This document shows, in pieces, positions 24,901 to 36,800 of a stretch of DNA of 64,000 bases. Every line of letters starts with the position of its first letter. Within the stretch, counting starts at the first letter, position 1. The stretch lies in the NCBI GenBank assembly GCA_023333565.1, contig JAJKFH010002634.1, positions 55,941 through 119,940 of the forward strand, in the 5' to 3' direction. The notes beneath the pieces are model-generated. The model saw nothing but the letters and a program-made list of their open reading frames with translations. It searched no databases and was not told the DNA's origin. This DNA comes from Puffinus mauretanicus. Lineage: Eukaryota; Chordata; Aves; Procellariiformes; Procellariidae. The position numbers and the translations under genes are program-made.

Positions 24901-26620
24901 ATAGAAAAGAGGAATTTGGTGATGGATGCAATTCTTGTTCCTTGCTTTGAATTAGTTTCTTTTTCCTTTCTTCACCTTGATTTATATTGTTTGTGTGTGA
25001 AGATGTCCAAAATGCCTTGAGATTTAATTACGCAGATGGCTGAAACTTGTTACCTCAGGGTAGCAGCAAAATAGTCATGTTACCTGCAGGACAAACAACT
25101 GGTATCTTTATTGAAATGAGCAAAAGAAGTGGAGAAAGCAATACTACAGAAGCCTAAAGAAACAAAAGCTACTGGAGCAAAATAATTCTAGCTCATTTCC
25201 TTGGCTGGTAGCTATCAGCTTGCAATCATACTTTTGAGGTGGCCAGTGCTTGTTTACTCCTCCTGTTCAGACTTTTGTTTTAAATGTTTGAAATAACATT
25301 TTGAAATGGGATGCATAATTGTGTAAAAGGTAAAATACTATTTTGCTTGGTTAGGTGAAAGTTACTCAGGCCTCCTTTCTTTTCTCTTCATGCAGCTTTT
25401 GTGAGCCTGCACAGGAAGAAACTGAGAAGAAAACTGAGCCCTGGAACAAGCAAGAATAATTCCCATTACCTTTTAAATACCCAGTAAATCTATTAGATTT
25501 TTTGTTATGACTCAAACTCAGGTCTGCCACATGGGATTGTGTACTCTTATGCAGGTGTGGGGATGACAATAACATGATGACAAATGCTAAAGGGCCTCAT
25601 GAAGCATTACTCTCCCCAGTCACCTTTGGAAGTCCATTCCCTAATGTTTCTCAGATTGCTCTTTAAAATTGTTTGGTATGTCTTATTCTCTGTTTTTAAA
25701 ATCAGTATGGCCTCTACTACATAGCACAAAACAGTCCAGAAAACAACAAGATGACCATGGTGATTGATACATGCAATTCGTGAAAATCCCATTTAGGGAA
25801 ATACCATATAAATGGAGAGCTAGAACCTCCCAGCCCTTGCTTAGGTGAATAATTCTTCATCAGATAAGTACATGTGCTTTGGAGGATTTAAAATCTCACC
25901 TGTTTCTGTATTTGCAAGCAGATATTAAATTACCTGATAATATCATATTTTGAAGGGAGCCGAGCTAGATGGTGTAAGTGTCTGCAAGACCAGGTTTATA
26001 ATGAACTGTAGCAACAGCACATTTATTGTAAGACAATCTTTTAAGAGCGTAAGTGTAACATGTAATGGCTTAGAAAGATTTAGCGACCTGTGAAGTTTAA
26101 GATTAAAACCCCTACCTCCCCAATAGCTTAGTTCTTAGCTCCACCAGTGGAGGCTGGAAGGAATCCAACACAGTTCACAGATTTTCCTAGGATGACTACA
26201 GATAACATTTTACTTTGACAATAATGCCAGTTTTATCTAAAGGGAGATAACCTCCTTCTGGATGTTCTACTAGCCACCAAGGCAATCTAAGTCTGAGAAG
26301 TTCTTTGGCTGTCTTCTGTGAGTACAAATCTTCCCAGGTAAACAGTGGGGGGTCACCAACGGTGTTTCTTGTGATGCTTTAGCGATTGTAGGTGGAGAAT
26401 AAAAATACAGATAGGAAAAACAGTAGCTATTTAAACATTAAAGAAAGAGCTGGTTTTGTGTAAAACAGTTAGAGCAAAAAGTATACTTCAATTTCACGGT
26501 ATAAATTTACCATCTCGATACGGTAGATATTGTCAATAAATGCAGGTTTCAGCACAGCAGAGAAACAGAGTTAATCCATTTGGATTGGTACAGAATCACT
26601 GTGGAGTGAAACTCCATTAC

Positions 26621-26693
26621 CTTTTAGTAATGCTGTCAGGATAGCTAAATCAATATCCTGGTGTCCTTCTGATCCCATGCGAAATACTGTGAT
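26621..26693 (-). CDS. TRPM3: TRPM3 exon (approx. exon 11), MHR2
   Basis: This 73-bp exon encodes [20 protein letters not shown] followed by ALLK. One extra G is completed by GA at the start of the next exon, giving glycine in LLKGAN. The acceptor is tgaaatttcag-like (gatctgaaat on the plus strand) and the donor is gtaatg. It is too short for an ordinary ORF search and was found from the expected continuation of the previous exon. Confidence 0.95.
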
Positions 26694-29600
26694 CTGAAAT
26701 GTTAAAAGACAATATCATTATTGAAACCAAGGTGATTTTTTCAAAAAGAAATTAAGACAGGGCAGCACCATTTGGATCTCAAAATGTCCTGATGGCGACA
26801 AGAGGATCTTACTTTATACATTTTATGAGAACCTTAATAGATTGGATTAACACAGAGTATTTTTTGTCAGATAAAATTTGCTAAAGATAGAAATTGTATT
26901 AATGAGCATATGGAAGAAAAATCTTCAGTGATACTTACAGGGTGAAATTAGAGATGAAGGAATATTCTTGTATTAGAGTAACATTAGATTTAGTGTTCCC
27001 ATACAGTACTAGGAGGAATTAGGTGTATTATAGGTTGTGGACCTAATTTATGGCATACGGCATTGAATAAATATTTTCAACTGCAATTAGCAACCTATTC
27101 AACCTCATGATTTTATATAGCAGAAAGTTAGATAAATAATCTAAGAATTAGGCTTCTAACAGGTCCAGAGACATCTTTAGCCGTGGGTGGTCAGTGACCT
27201 ATCACTATAAGATATAAACTTTGAGGCGGTGAGGTGAGATACACAATTAATAAAGAATAAGAATGAATATAGTGGGGCTGCTCTTTCAAGCCAGTTTCAC
27301 CCTTGGTTAAGACTGCACGGAAACATATAGACGTGTAAATCCCCTTGCTCCTTTTGTTGCCATGGCAATAGCTGCTCTTGGGCCTCTGCTTCTTGTGAAG
27401 CAACTGAGACTGCAGCTTTTTATTAGTGCCTTTCCTTTACTAATGGAATCTATGTCATCATTTTGATCTAAATACCTGTTATCTGTTTTTCCTTTTGCCA
27501 GTACAGACTGCATAATTTTTTTTTTTAATTAAGTGATACCTTTAATTAGGAATTGTATAAACATATTTTACACTCATATCCAGCAGCATATAATGTCCCC
27601 ATATTCCTAGATTCCTACCCATACTGCACCCTGAACTGCAGCAACGTCTGGGATAGAAATCAGCAAACATCAGAGCACAAAGAACAGTGTACTCTGATGG
27701 GGAAAGGAGATATATAAAGTGGTCAAGGCTGAGACAACGCTTTGGTGACAAGCTTCAGTTTGCCAGCCGACATAGCCCTGCAGAGTGTATCCCAAGAAAT
27801 CCAGTGTAGCCCTCCTGTAGCACCTATTCTGCCCTCACTTGACCCTAGCGCTCCAGGGGGTTCAAAGGGAGGTAGGAGACTTTGGCATCAGTGACAGTAG
27901 TACAGCATGTTAGAGACTGAAAAAGCAAACTGGATGAAGTAATAGGAACCAGACTTAGCTCGATTAGTCAATTGATTTAGATGATACCTAAAACGATTAA
28001 TGTGAGAAAGCATTTACGTTAGGTGTCCTCCCCAGTTAAAGTAGACTGTTTTCAAATTAAACTTAGTTTGACCCTTCAAAGTGTTCCTGAGACAAAGCAT
28101 AAATACTGCAAATGATATTTAACGATCTATTTTCTCTCTACCCCTGGAATCTACAGATGTTTCTGGCAAACCACTTGATGTTTATCCCCTGTCTGCTCCT
28201 CTGACCTGTAGAGCACAGCTAATGTGGGTGGAAATACACATTTCTACTTATGTCTCATCTCAAAACACAATAAAAATGTGAGCTGATGAGACTGTACATG
28301 CTCACGATGCGCTTCCCGTGCCACAGGTGATGAACTGTGCCATAGAGGTTAGCAGCCAGGCAGGCGGGTCAGAAGGCAGAAGGAAGAGAAAGCCTTCCTC
28401 CCTTACCCAGTGGGAAAGAGGAACACCTCCCTTCTCATGGGCAGCTCCGGTAGGTGTTGACAGTAAGTGGGTGAATACAGTGTTGTCATATACCAGTCTG
28501 ATCATAACATCCTCACAACGCTTTGCAATTTCCTACACAATTTTTGCAGCAACAGGCATCTCCGTAGCACTGCAGGGAAGGGTGACAGCCTGGCAAGAAG
28601 ATCAACTGATGCTGGGAATGTCTTGTTTGCATCACTGTGCTTGGTGGCACCACCACATGGCAAAATGCCCTTCTCCTTCTTTAAGGCCAAAGGTGAAGCA
28701 GTCTGCACATCGGGGACTGAAAATACTGAACAACAGGAGTTCAGCAGAAGAACAAAGTACATCTCAAACTAAACACATGCTCAGTGCACTCCCAGCTTAA
28801 TTAAAAGGCATCATATCAATTGCAAGATCTTATCACCACAGGAAAACTAAGGGAAACACTTTGCATGTATTGGATCACATATAACCCTAAATTTCCAGCT
28901 TCTCTTTCATCCCTCTTCCCAGCATGCCTCAGAAAAATAAACCCACTTCAGCAGAACAAATTGCTGCTGTATTAAAAATAAACCAGAACTATGTAATTTA
29001 GTTACGTTAGAATAAAAAGGCTGTCTTTCCACAGTAACTGTTACTTTATTATTATTTTTAAGAGGTCCAGTGTAATTCAAGTAGTAAAATAAAGAAAAAG
29101 AAGATAAATAATTGGGAAAAAAGATGGAAATGGAAAGAGTGCTCAGACTCATACCAGAATTATTTTCATTTTGCAGGTCATGCCCAAGACTGAACTAGAA
29201 TTCTAGACAGAACCAAGGCAAAATATCATGATACTTCATTTCAAAACACTGTGAATTTAGTAGCTCAAAGACTCTGCTGATACCATGGACTTTTGCCTGT
29301 TCTGAAGGCACAAAATCTTTTAGGATGGTAAACAGATGTGCTCAGTCTCTCCTTAACTGTAACTATCCATAGCTGTTTTCTCTTTGTGGTGGATGCACTC
29401 CTCCTGTTTGAACTAACTGAACTTTGGTCCAGGCAGATGGTCAGCAAGCAGGCCCAATCAAAGTTTATCCTATTTTGTGAGGCTATCATTGAGAACTAAG
29501 CACCAAACCCCAAAAAAACGGTTTGACTGATAAGCGGCTGAAACTGCATTAACACAGCAGAAAAACTGACTACAGATCAAGCACTTTACACTATAAATAT

Positions 29601-29807
29601 CTGCAGCCATTAGGGCCCATTGAGTTCTCCCTCCATAGCAGCTGGCTGTGCGGCAGCGATCTCCCCTTGAGCAGGGACACCTCACAAGGTTACCCCTCGA
29701 GGCTGAGAGATCCCTTATCCCTCACCTGACATCAGGCATCGATGGGTTGGTAAGTGACATTTTTTGCATGCATGTAACTCTTAAGATACCTATAGTAAGC
29801 TTATGCT

Positions 29808-29832
29808 TATCTAAGTATCCCATACTTAGATA
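29808..29832. repeat. Perfect 11-bp inverted repeat with 3-nt loop
   Basis: Arms TATCTAAGTAT and ATACTTAGATA flank CCC. All 11 pairs match. It lies in a stretch (about 29640-29900) of more ordered composition than its surroundings. Confidence 0.8.
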
Positions 29833-30291
29833 GTGTAGTATATAGTAGGATATTGACCGCCAATCCATTTGTACTTATTAAACATTTTACATACTTATTG
29901 ATTAGAACTCAATTCCTTACTCAAACAGTTACTAGATCAGGTTTGTCTGAGTGATCTCTGACTCTTCTTCTGCAACACCCTCTTGTCACAGGTCCTGAAG
30001 ATGATTTTGGACAACCTGCAGCACCTTACTACTATTACTCATGCAGGTTTTTTTGAGAAACTAGTCATCCTTTGAACTGTTGGCCCCCAACCTGGTGAAA
30101 CAGCTTTTTATCAATCTGGACCTTGTAGGCATGTCTTTGCCCTGTCACGGTTTCCCATGATTTTGGGAAGACCAATTGTTTCTTTTTTCCACTATTGCCC
30201 TAAATCTTGACCAATGTTTTTGTTTATTCAGAAAGTGGAGGATTTAAGATAGGACTGCACTGTAATTAGGTGAAGAGCCAACTTTGTCACA

Positions 30292-30328
30292 CTGTTGATA
30301 AAATCTTTATCTCTGTTGATAAAATCTT
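30292..30328. repeat. 16-bp tandem duplication
   Basis: The string ctgttgataaaatctt occurs at 30292-30307 and 30313-30328, a period of 21 bp with no mismatches inside the repeated unit. Confidence 0.85.
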
Positions 30329-33173
30329 AGTCCTGATTTGCAGCATTCTTCAGGTATAACTTGTTTGCGTTGTATCTTTGCCAATGTGTTGCTTGCTTTC
30401 ACTATTGGATGTCAGAGGTATTTGAGTATAGTGACATTTGATTTTAAGTGGCTAAAGGAAAGTATTTCAGCACTCATGGCTCTGCAGAATGAATTTTGGA
30501 AGGTGAGGCTTAAAGCTACAGCATGCTGGCTGCTGAAACACTTGTATCATCTCCACTTCTACTTTACCTGGCAAAGCCAGATTATTATCAAACCATGTAG
30601 CTGCAGCTTTTGTACTCCTTCAGTAACTATTTATGATCCAGGGACAAGGCAGCGGGACTGGAGGAATATCGCTGCTATGTTTTGAGTCTCAGATTAGCAA
30701 CCCATGAGGAACCCCGAGCATCTTGAGCAGACCTGTATTGCTTATCCAATACAGCTTTATATTAGGTTGCTGTCGTGCCTGAATGATTCATTAATGAAGA
30801 GGGCTGCACGTTCCCCTGCCTTTTCTCGCAACTTCTATTGGAAATGCATCCCCAAAAGCTGCCCCTTTGTTTTTTCCTGTCACATTTAAACGTGGATAAA
30901 AAGAGAAAATAAACAAGCTTTGTAAAACACTGAGAGAGGCAGAAAAAAATACAAATTGTTGTTGGATGAGATTCTAGTGCCTTGTGCTATAGACAATCTT
31001 GACCTTTCCAGAAAGAAAGCATGAATTTTGTTTCTGCATTTTGTGAGTACAATTATGAGGAGACAGCAATTGCTTCTACAATGTGGATTTACTTCTTTAC
31101 TTATACAGCCTTTGTAGTTTCTCCAGCATCCTTTAATTTTTGTAGTCAGAGGTGTGAGGAAATAAGGACACATCCTAAAGTATTTATGCAGATTTTATAT
31201 TTAGAGTTGTTCAATACCTCTAGGTCTCAAAAAACTTATCTGTCTGTCTTGCTGGAGACCTGTTCTTCTGGTGATTTCTTTTTCCCCATTTAACAGGTAA
31301 GAATTTTATGTTTGCAATATACTCATCTAGTTTCAAGAGTCATTAATGTATCTGACATCTTGCTGGTTGCCATTTACAGGCTCTCTGGTGAGTAAATCAC
31401 TGCAGAGAACTGAGAAACAACACATTGGTCTTGTTAAAATAGGACGTTGACTAGAGCCCTGTTAGTATGGGCTACAGATGTTACTGCACTAATGTACATA
31501 AAACTGCTGTGCTAAAGGAAAATGTCTGGGTCACTAAACTATTCCCAACTACCTCTTGTTGGATGAGTGTTTGCCACTGAGATGTAAAAATAATAGTAAA
31601 ATGAAGACTTAGAAACCCACTTAATAACTCATTACTAAGGAAAAAAGAAAGCCTTTCTTCTTTAAATGAAAAGATGACACAGTGCCTAAGAGCCATTCTT
31701 TAAAAAGACCTGTTGTAGTCCTGCTTAAGCCTGTTGTTGAGTCCTAGCCTCTGTACAACTTTAGTGAAAAAATAAAAGGAAAAACAACCTAGCAAGCTGT
31801 TTATATGAAATCCAGGGTATTTAATTATAACAAAATAAACCCCAAGAATTCGGGGTTAAAAAGCAATACATGCTTAAGACTTGCTTACCCTGCCAAAAGA
31901 AAACAAGGGGTAAGAGTTGCAGCATTAGTCAGACTAGACCACTAGCCATTCTTTTGCGTTGCTGTGAAAAAGGGAAGATTAGTTTAAACTGAGAAATTTT
32001 CTTTATGCTGATCTTATTCAACTGTACCTATAAAACGGTTTTCTATTTTTCTGAGCATAATGAAATTGTGTTAGTGAGAAAAAACACCATTTACCCTATT
32101 CAGCTATTTCTTTTGAGCCGAAAAACAATTTATGTTCAAACAGGAAAACAATCCAAAAATCAAGTCCTCTTTTTTCTCCCAGGGATTTGAGCCACATTAT
32201 TACTTCCATGTAGCTGGTAGTTTCAATTGTTGATGTTAAACACAATTATTTTAATTTCTGTTCCTCTGCCAGAAAGGTATTTTGGGGTTGGTCTTTTTTT
32301 CAATTCCTCCTTTCTTTCCTCAGTGTCCACACTATTTATTGGCTTGAAATGACTTTTTCAGGTAATTGCCTGAGGCACCTTAGTGAACAACTGTGACTTC
32401 TAGCAGCAAGCTTTTTTTTTAACATATTTTTCTTCTCTTCTTTACAAATGTAATAGAAGCTGATGTTAACATCCCTTACAAATACAAAACTGTATTGCAG
32501 CGCACTGAAGAAAGAGTTAAATCTTCAGATGAAAACACATCTGCAACAGACAAGCAAAAATGCTTCTAAGTCACCAAAAAAGGTTGCACCAACAAGCTGC
32601 AAAAACAGTGTTAACAGGCATCCAGGCTCTTGCTAAATGTAACTTTAATGTTTGGATTTCCTTTGATATGCCCTTAGTGATCTACTTACAAATTACAGTA
32701 GATAGCAGCTGTTTCCAGTTCTGGGGGTAGCTGGGCAAGGACCACCAGCTCTGCTGGGCTCCTCTCAGGAGGAGGCAGTTGGGACCCACCAGTCAAGCCC
32801 TTGTGTCACAAGACTACCTCTCATTTGCCTCCACAAAACCTGCCTCAGTGAAATGCATGAGGTTGGCCCTTAAAAACAGGAAAAGACAAAAAAACCCCCC
32901 CAAAACTGGAAAGGTCCTCCCTCTACCTCATTGCAGATTTTACTGAAGTATCTTAATGTGAAGTGGATTAACTTCCAGGAAGAAAACCTAGCTGTGTCCT
33001 AATTCTTCCTAGGAAAATGTGCTAGGAAATCACTAAGCCAAACCAGATCTCTGCAAGCACAATGCTCGCAGTACACTGTGATACTTGCCAGCAATAATTA
33101 CAGTCCAGCGGGGTAGAAACCTAATTTTCAGGCAGGGCAGATAGAAAGCAAGTAAAAAATCAAAGAGATGGAG

Positions 33174-33225
33174 AAAAAAAAAAAAGCGGTGGGGTAGAAA
33201 GCAAGGCTGGGGGGGGAGCTGGGGG
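33174..33225 (+). repeat. A12 run followed by G-rich tract (possible G-quadruplex)
   Basis: A run of 12 A (33174-33185) is followed by G4 at 33191-33194, G8 at 33209-33216 and G5 at 33221-33225 on the plus strand, giving four possible G3 tracts. One loop is 14 nt, so stability is uncertain. On the transcript it is C-rich. Confidence 0.5.
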
Positions 33226-33797
33226 AAGAGATTATGTGATCTTAGACTCTATCAAAAGCACTCATTTTAAACCAGCTCTGTTTTCTGTTTAGCACCAGCT
33301 CCATGCTTGTTCGACAGATTAGTTTTTCTATCCATTTCCCTTTCCTCTACATAGTTTCTGGCTCAGCAGGGTCAGTTTAACCTAATATGGTATATTCTGT
33401 TGTTTTCCTGCCTTCACACTTGATACTGCGTTGTAGTTCTATAGGCAAAGTCACGTAATACTGTCTTGCATAAGAGCAGTGAATACCAAACAGACTTTCA
33501 AAAATTATTCACCTACTGAGAGACACAGATATTACATTGCCACTTAGGATTTCCGAAGTTCTGTGTGCATGTAAATGCAGGGTTACCTTAGAAATACAAA
33601 TCACAGCTGCCCATATGCAGATGTGTTCATGTGGTCTTCTTAATGGCAGCTGCCAAATCAAAGGACCAGCTGAGAAGAGGATCTGTCAAATAGATGCTGA
33701 GGAGGGAAGATGTGGTCAAACAGAAAGCAAATGAAATCATAGGTGAGACAAACCCTGAAGTGGCAGGAGCACTGGGATACTTAGGAAGAGAAGGAGC

Positions 33798-33820
33798 AGG
33801 TTGTAATAGGTTGTAATAGG
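33798..33820. repeat. 10-bp tandem duplication
   Basis: ttgtaatagg occurs twice head to tail, preceded by agg. It looks like a replication-slippage product. Confidence 0.8.
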
Positions 33821-36800
33821 CTCTAATCATAAATTTCTGAATTCTTACAACTTGTTCTGCCCTGTTCCTCAATAACTGTTCACATTTCTGTCCTTTACTA
33901 ATGTGGGTGAAACAGACCTATTGTGTGTAGAGAGGGCAGGACTTGTGCAGAAGACAGGCAGAAGCAGTTCTAGGGCCCTGATGAGCAAATCATAGAGACC
34001 TATAGGAAATTCCTTGACACAAAAATTTGTTTGTTTTACTTTATAGAGTCCTCTCTAAGCCAGCATAGCTGTGTCACAGTTTGCTATATTCAGGCCTAGC
34101 TGAATATATGAATGATAAACCTTCATCAATATGAGCTGCTACACTGCGAACAGGTTTGTACTCTACATGGACAAAGTTGATTTTACGCCTAGAATGAGAA
34201 GCTAGAGCAATAGGTAGGGTCAGCAGCCACAGTCATCATTAACTGCAAATTTGCCAGGTCATAGGATGAGAATTAATGTAAAAAACTGTTTAGAAATAGT
34301 TTAAAACAGCATTTGGTGAAATTAATCACAGGACATAAAAATTTTTCTCAACTACCAGCATATTCAGTTCCCCTTTTAATGCCTTTTCTAACCAAAAAGT
34401 GAGTCCTTTCCCCTCACCACACCACTTTTTTTCTAGGACTTATTCTGAAAGCTCCACAGAGGTGGAAGAGCTTCTTCTATTCAAGGCCAGTGTGAGAGCC
34501 CAAGACTGAATTGGAATAGCTATGCAGCACCAGGCTGTACTTAGTATTTCTAAATTATTCTATTACATGTGAACATTTCTTTTTTTACAGTAGGGTTAAC
34601 CTCAACCACTTCAGAGTATGAAGAGTGAGCTGAAATATATTCAGATTTTTAGCTTGTATTTGTTTGGAGAGAGAGGAAACACCGCCAAATCAGCAGGGAG
34701 AATGCAGTGCACACCTGCACAGAAAGGTGTTTTACCCTCTGTCATGAAGGAGACTAAATGAAGAAGAAAAATCATTCTCTACACCTCAGATTGACAGTGC
34801 CTGCTGACCAGACAACAGATAGCTGAAGGCAGAGGAAAAAAACAGGGTAGCAGTGATGAGAGCAGACAAAGCAGTCAAGAGTGCTCTCTTTACATACTGT
34901 ATTCATGGCATCTTAAGAATGCTGCAAATATTATCCATGCTTTTAGAGACGGAGTTGTTTCTCACCATCATTTCACTATGACATGAGGAGAAAATACACA
35001 GTGATTTAAAATTCATTCAAAGTGATTTTTTTTTCTGCTATCTCCAGAAAATTTTTGAATGTCTTTAAATCTCACCTCTGACAAACACACAAATAGTTTG
35101 TATGCATCTTGGTTATATAAGTCAGAAAAAAACATCTCTCTTTCCCACAAAAAAGCAGATGCAATTACAAATACAACCTGAAACTCTCCTGTTTGAGAGC
35201 AAGGGTTGGTTCAGGAAAATAGGAAATTCCTTCCAGAGTACATGTTGACATTTATAATTTAGCTAGGCCTACCTGAATATTTCAGAGGAAAATTACCCTG
35301 AAAAGAAAAATGAGAGTTTGATAAAATAAAACATTAAAGGAGGTCAGTTATGCAAAGCCTCAAAATGGTTCAGATAAGAGGGGAAAGCATTTCCTTTTTT
35401 CTTGCAATGAATAATCCTGTTTAACTCAGGGGAAAAGCTGCTTGATGTAGAAGAATAACAAAGATGAAAGTGATCAGGTGAGTCAATGGATAATATTGCA
35501 GAAGAAAGGGGATGGCCAAATAAGAGGAAATTCAGGAATAGAAAGATTAGAGAGAATTATGTTTAGGGAAAACCTAAATTAAGTGGTCTGAGGAATAGAA
35601 AAGAGAATTCCAAATGAGGAAATAAGAGGAAGTAGATATGAGGGGAGAAGTTTGAATGTTGGTTGTAAAATTTTTAAATTTTAAACCTCCTTCTGTGTTG
35701 TGGCAGCACTGCAACGTGTCACATTTTTCTTTGATCCAATAATTTGCCATAGACTTATTGTCTGGTAAGGAACAGGGAACAAACAAAAAAATCAGTCCTT
35801 ATAAGAAAGGCAGCAATTCCGCAATTGAGGAGCCATCTAGGTGCACAGAAAATCATTTGGCAGAAATGTTTGACTTCTCCCATAACTGGTAGCTTTCATT
35901 CCAGAGACAGCTGTGTCAACCACTTAATGACGGAAGAGAAAAGGCTATGGAAATCTCACAGCTCTGTCCCATGTAAAAAAGTTTATATTTTATAATGTGC
36001 ACATACTTTTTAAGCCTTCAGCACTGTCAACATTGTGGAATGGAATATGCATATTTTCCGGTGGAATAAATGACCAAAAAAAGTTTTGGCAGTAAAAACA
36101 TTGGAAACAATCCTTTTCCTTATACAACAGATTTCATGCTCTTGTTACATTAGGCCATTTATGACTCTATTCAGGCAGTGAAATACCAGTCTGTGATTTT
36201 AAAGTTGAAGAAACATGAGTAAATATAAATTGTAAGTCACAAAGTATAAGAGCAGGGGAATAGAATTTAGACATTGTCCTTTAAATCACTATGCTATGCA
36301 CATCAACAGACTGTGATGATAAACACAGATGTGTTTCCATGTAGAATTGCAGTACTGGAACTGGTTAAGAACAGACACAAAGGGAGAAATGGTTTTGGGT
36401 GATTCAAACACTGGTGTAATTCGAGCTCTTCCGTCAACCTGATTCGGGAAAGAAATGTGGACTTAAATAGGTAGAAAGGAGCATGAGTAGTACAGTGAAT
36501 AAACCAATGAAGGCTCTGACATTTGAATCCCAAGTAATAGGAGTTAAGACCAACTGAAACCTAGGATACAGGAGTTTATTAACCCCACTGGTCCCAAAGC
36601 AGCTATTATCCACAAACATGGATTCACTAATGATATAAGAATCATTCACGGGTTCCAGCACATACCAAGGAGATGCCTGAATAAAATGCTTTTAAAGGAG
36701 ATGTTAGCTGCCATGTAACCCCATCAAATGGGTATTTCTCCCAGAGAGCACTCTTCTTCTGACGTATAACAGGCACCCATGCCACGGGCTGGAGGTGTTA

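Larger units (their letters stand above)
18421..26620 (-). other. TRPM3: TRPM3 intron (8200 bp)
   Basis: This intron holds a CA microsatellite at 18811-18858, a GC-richer stretch at about 20220-21140 with unrecognised ORFs, and a 17-bp direct repeat at 21852/21937. There is a short A run near 23350. No interspersed repeat is recognised. The ORFs here look like chance reading frames. Confidence 0.75.

Noticed and set aside
28318..28800. 160-codon plus-strand ORF as a gene
   Set aside because: No recognisable domain. Overlapping frames on both strands are equally open, as expected for a locally GC-rich stretch.
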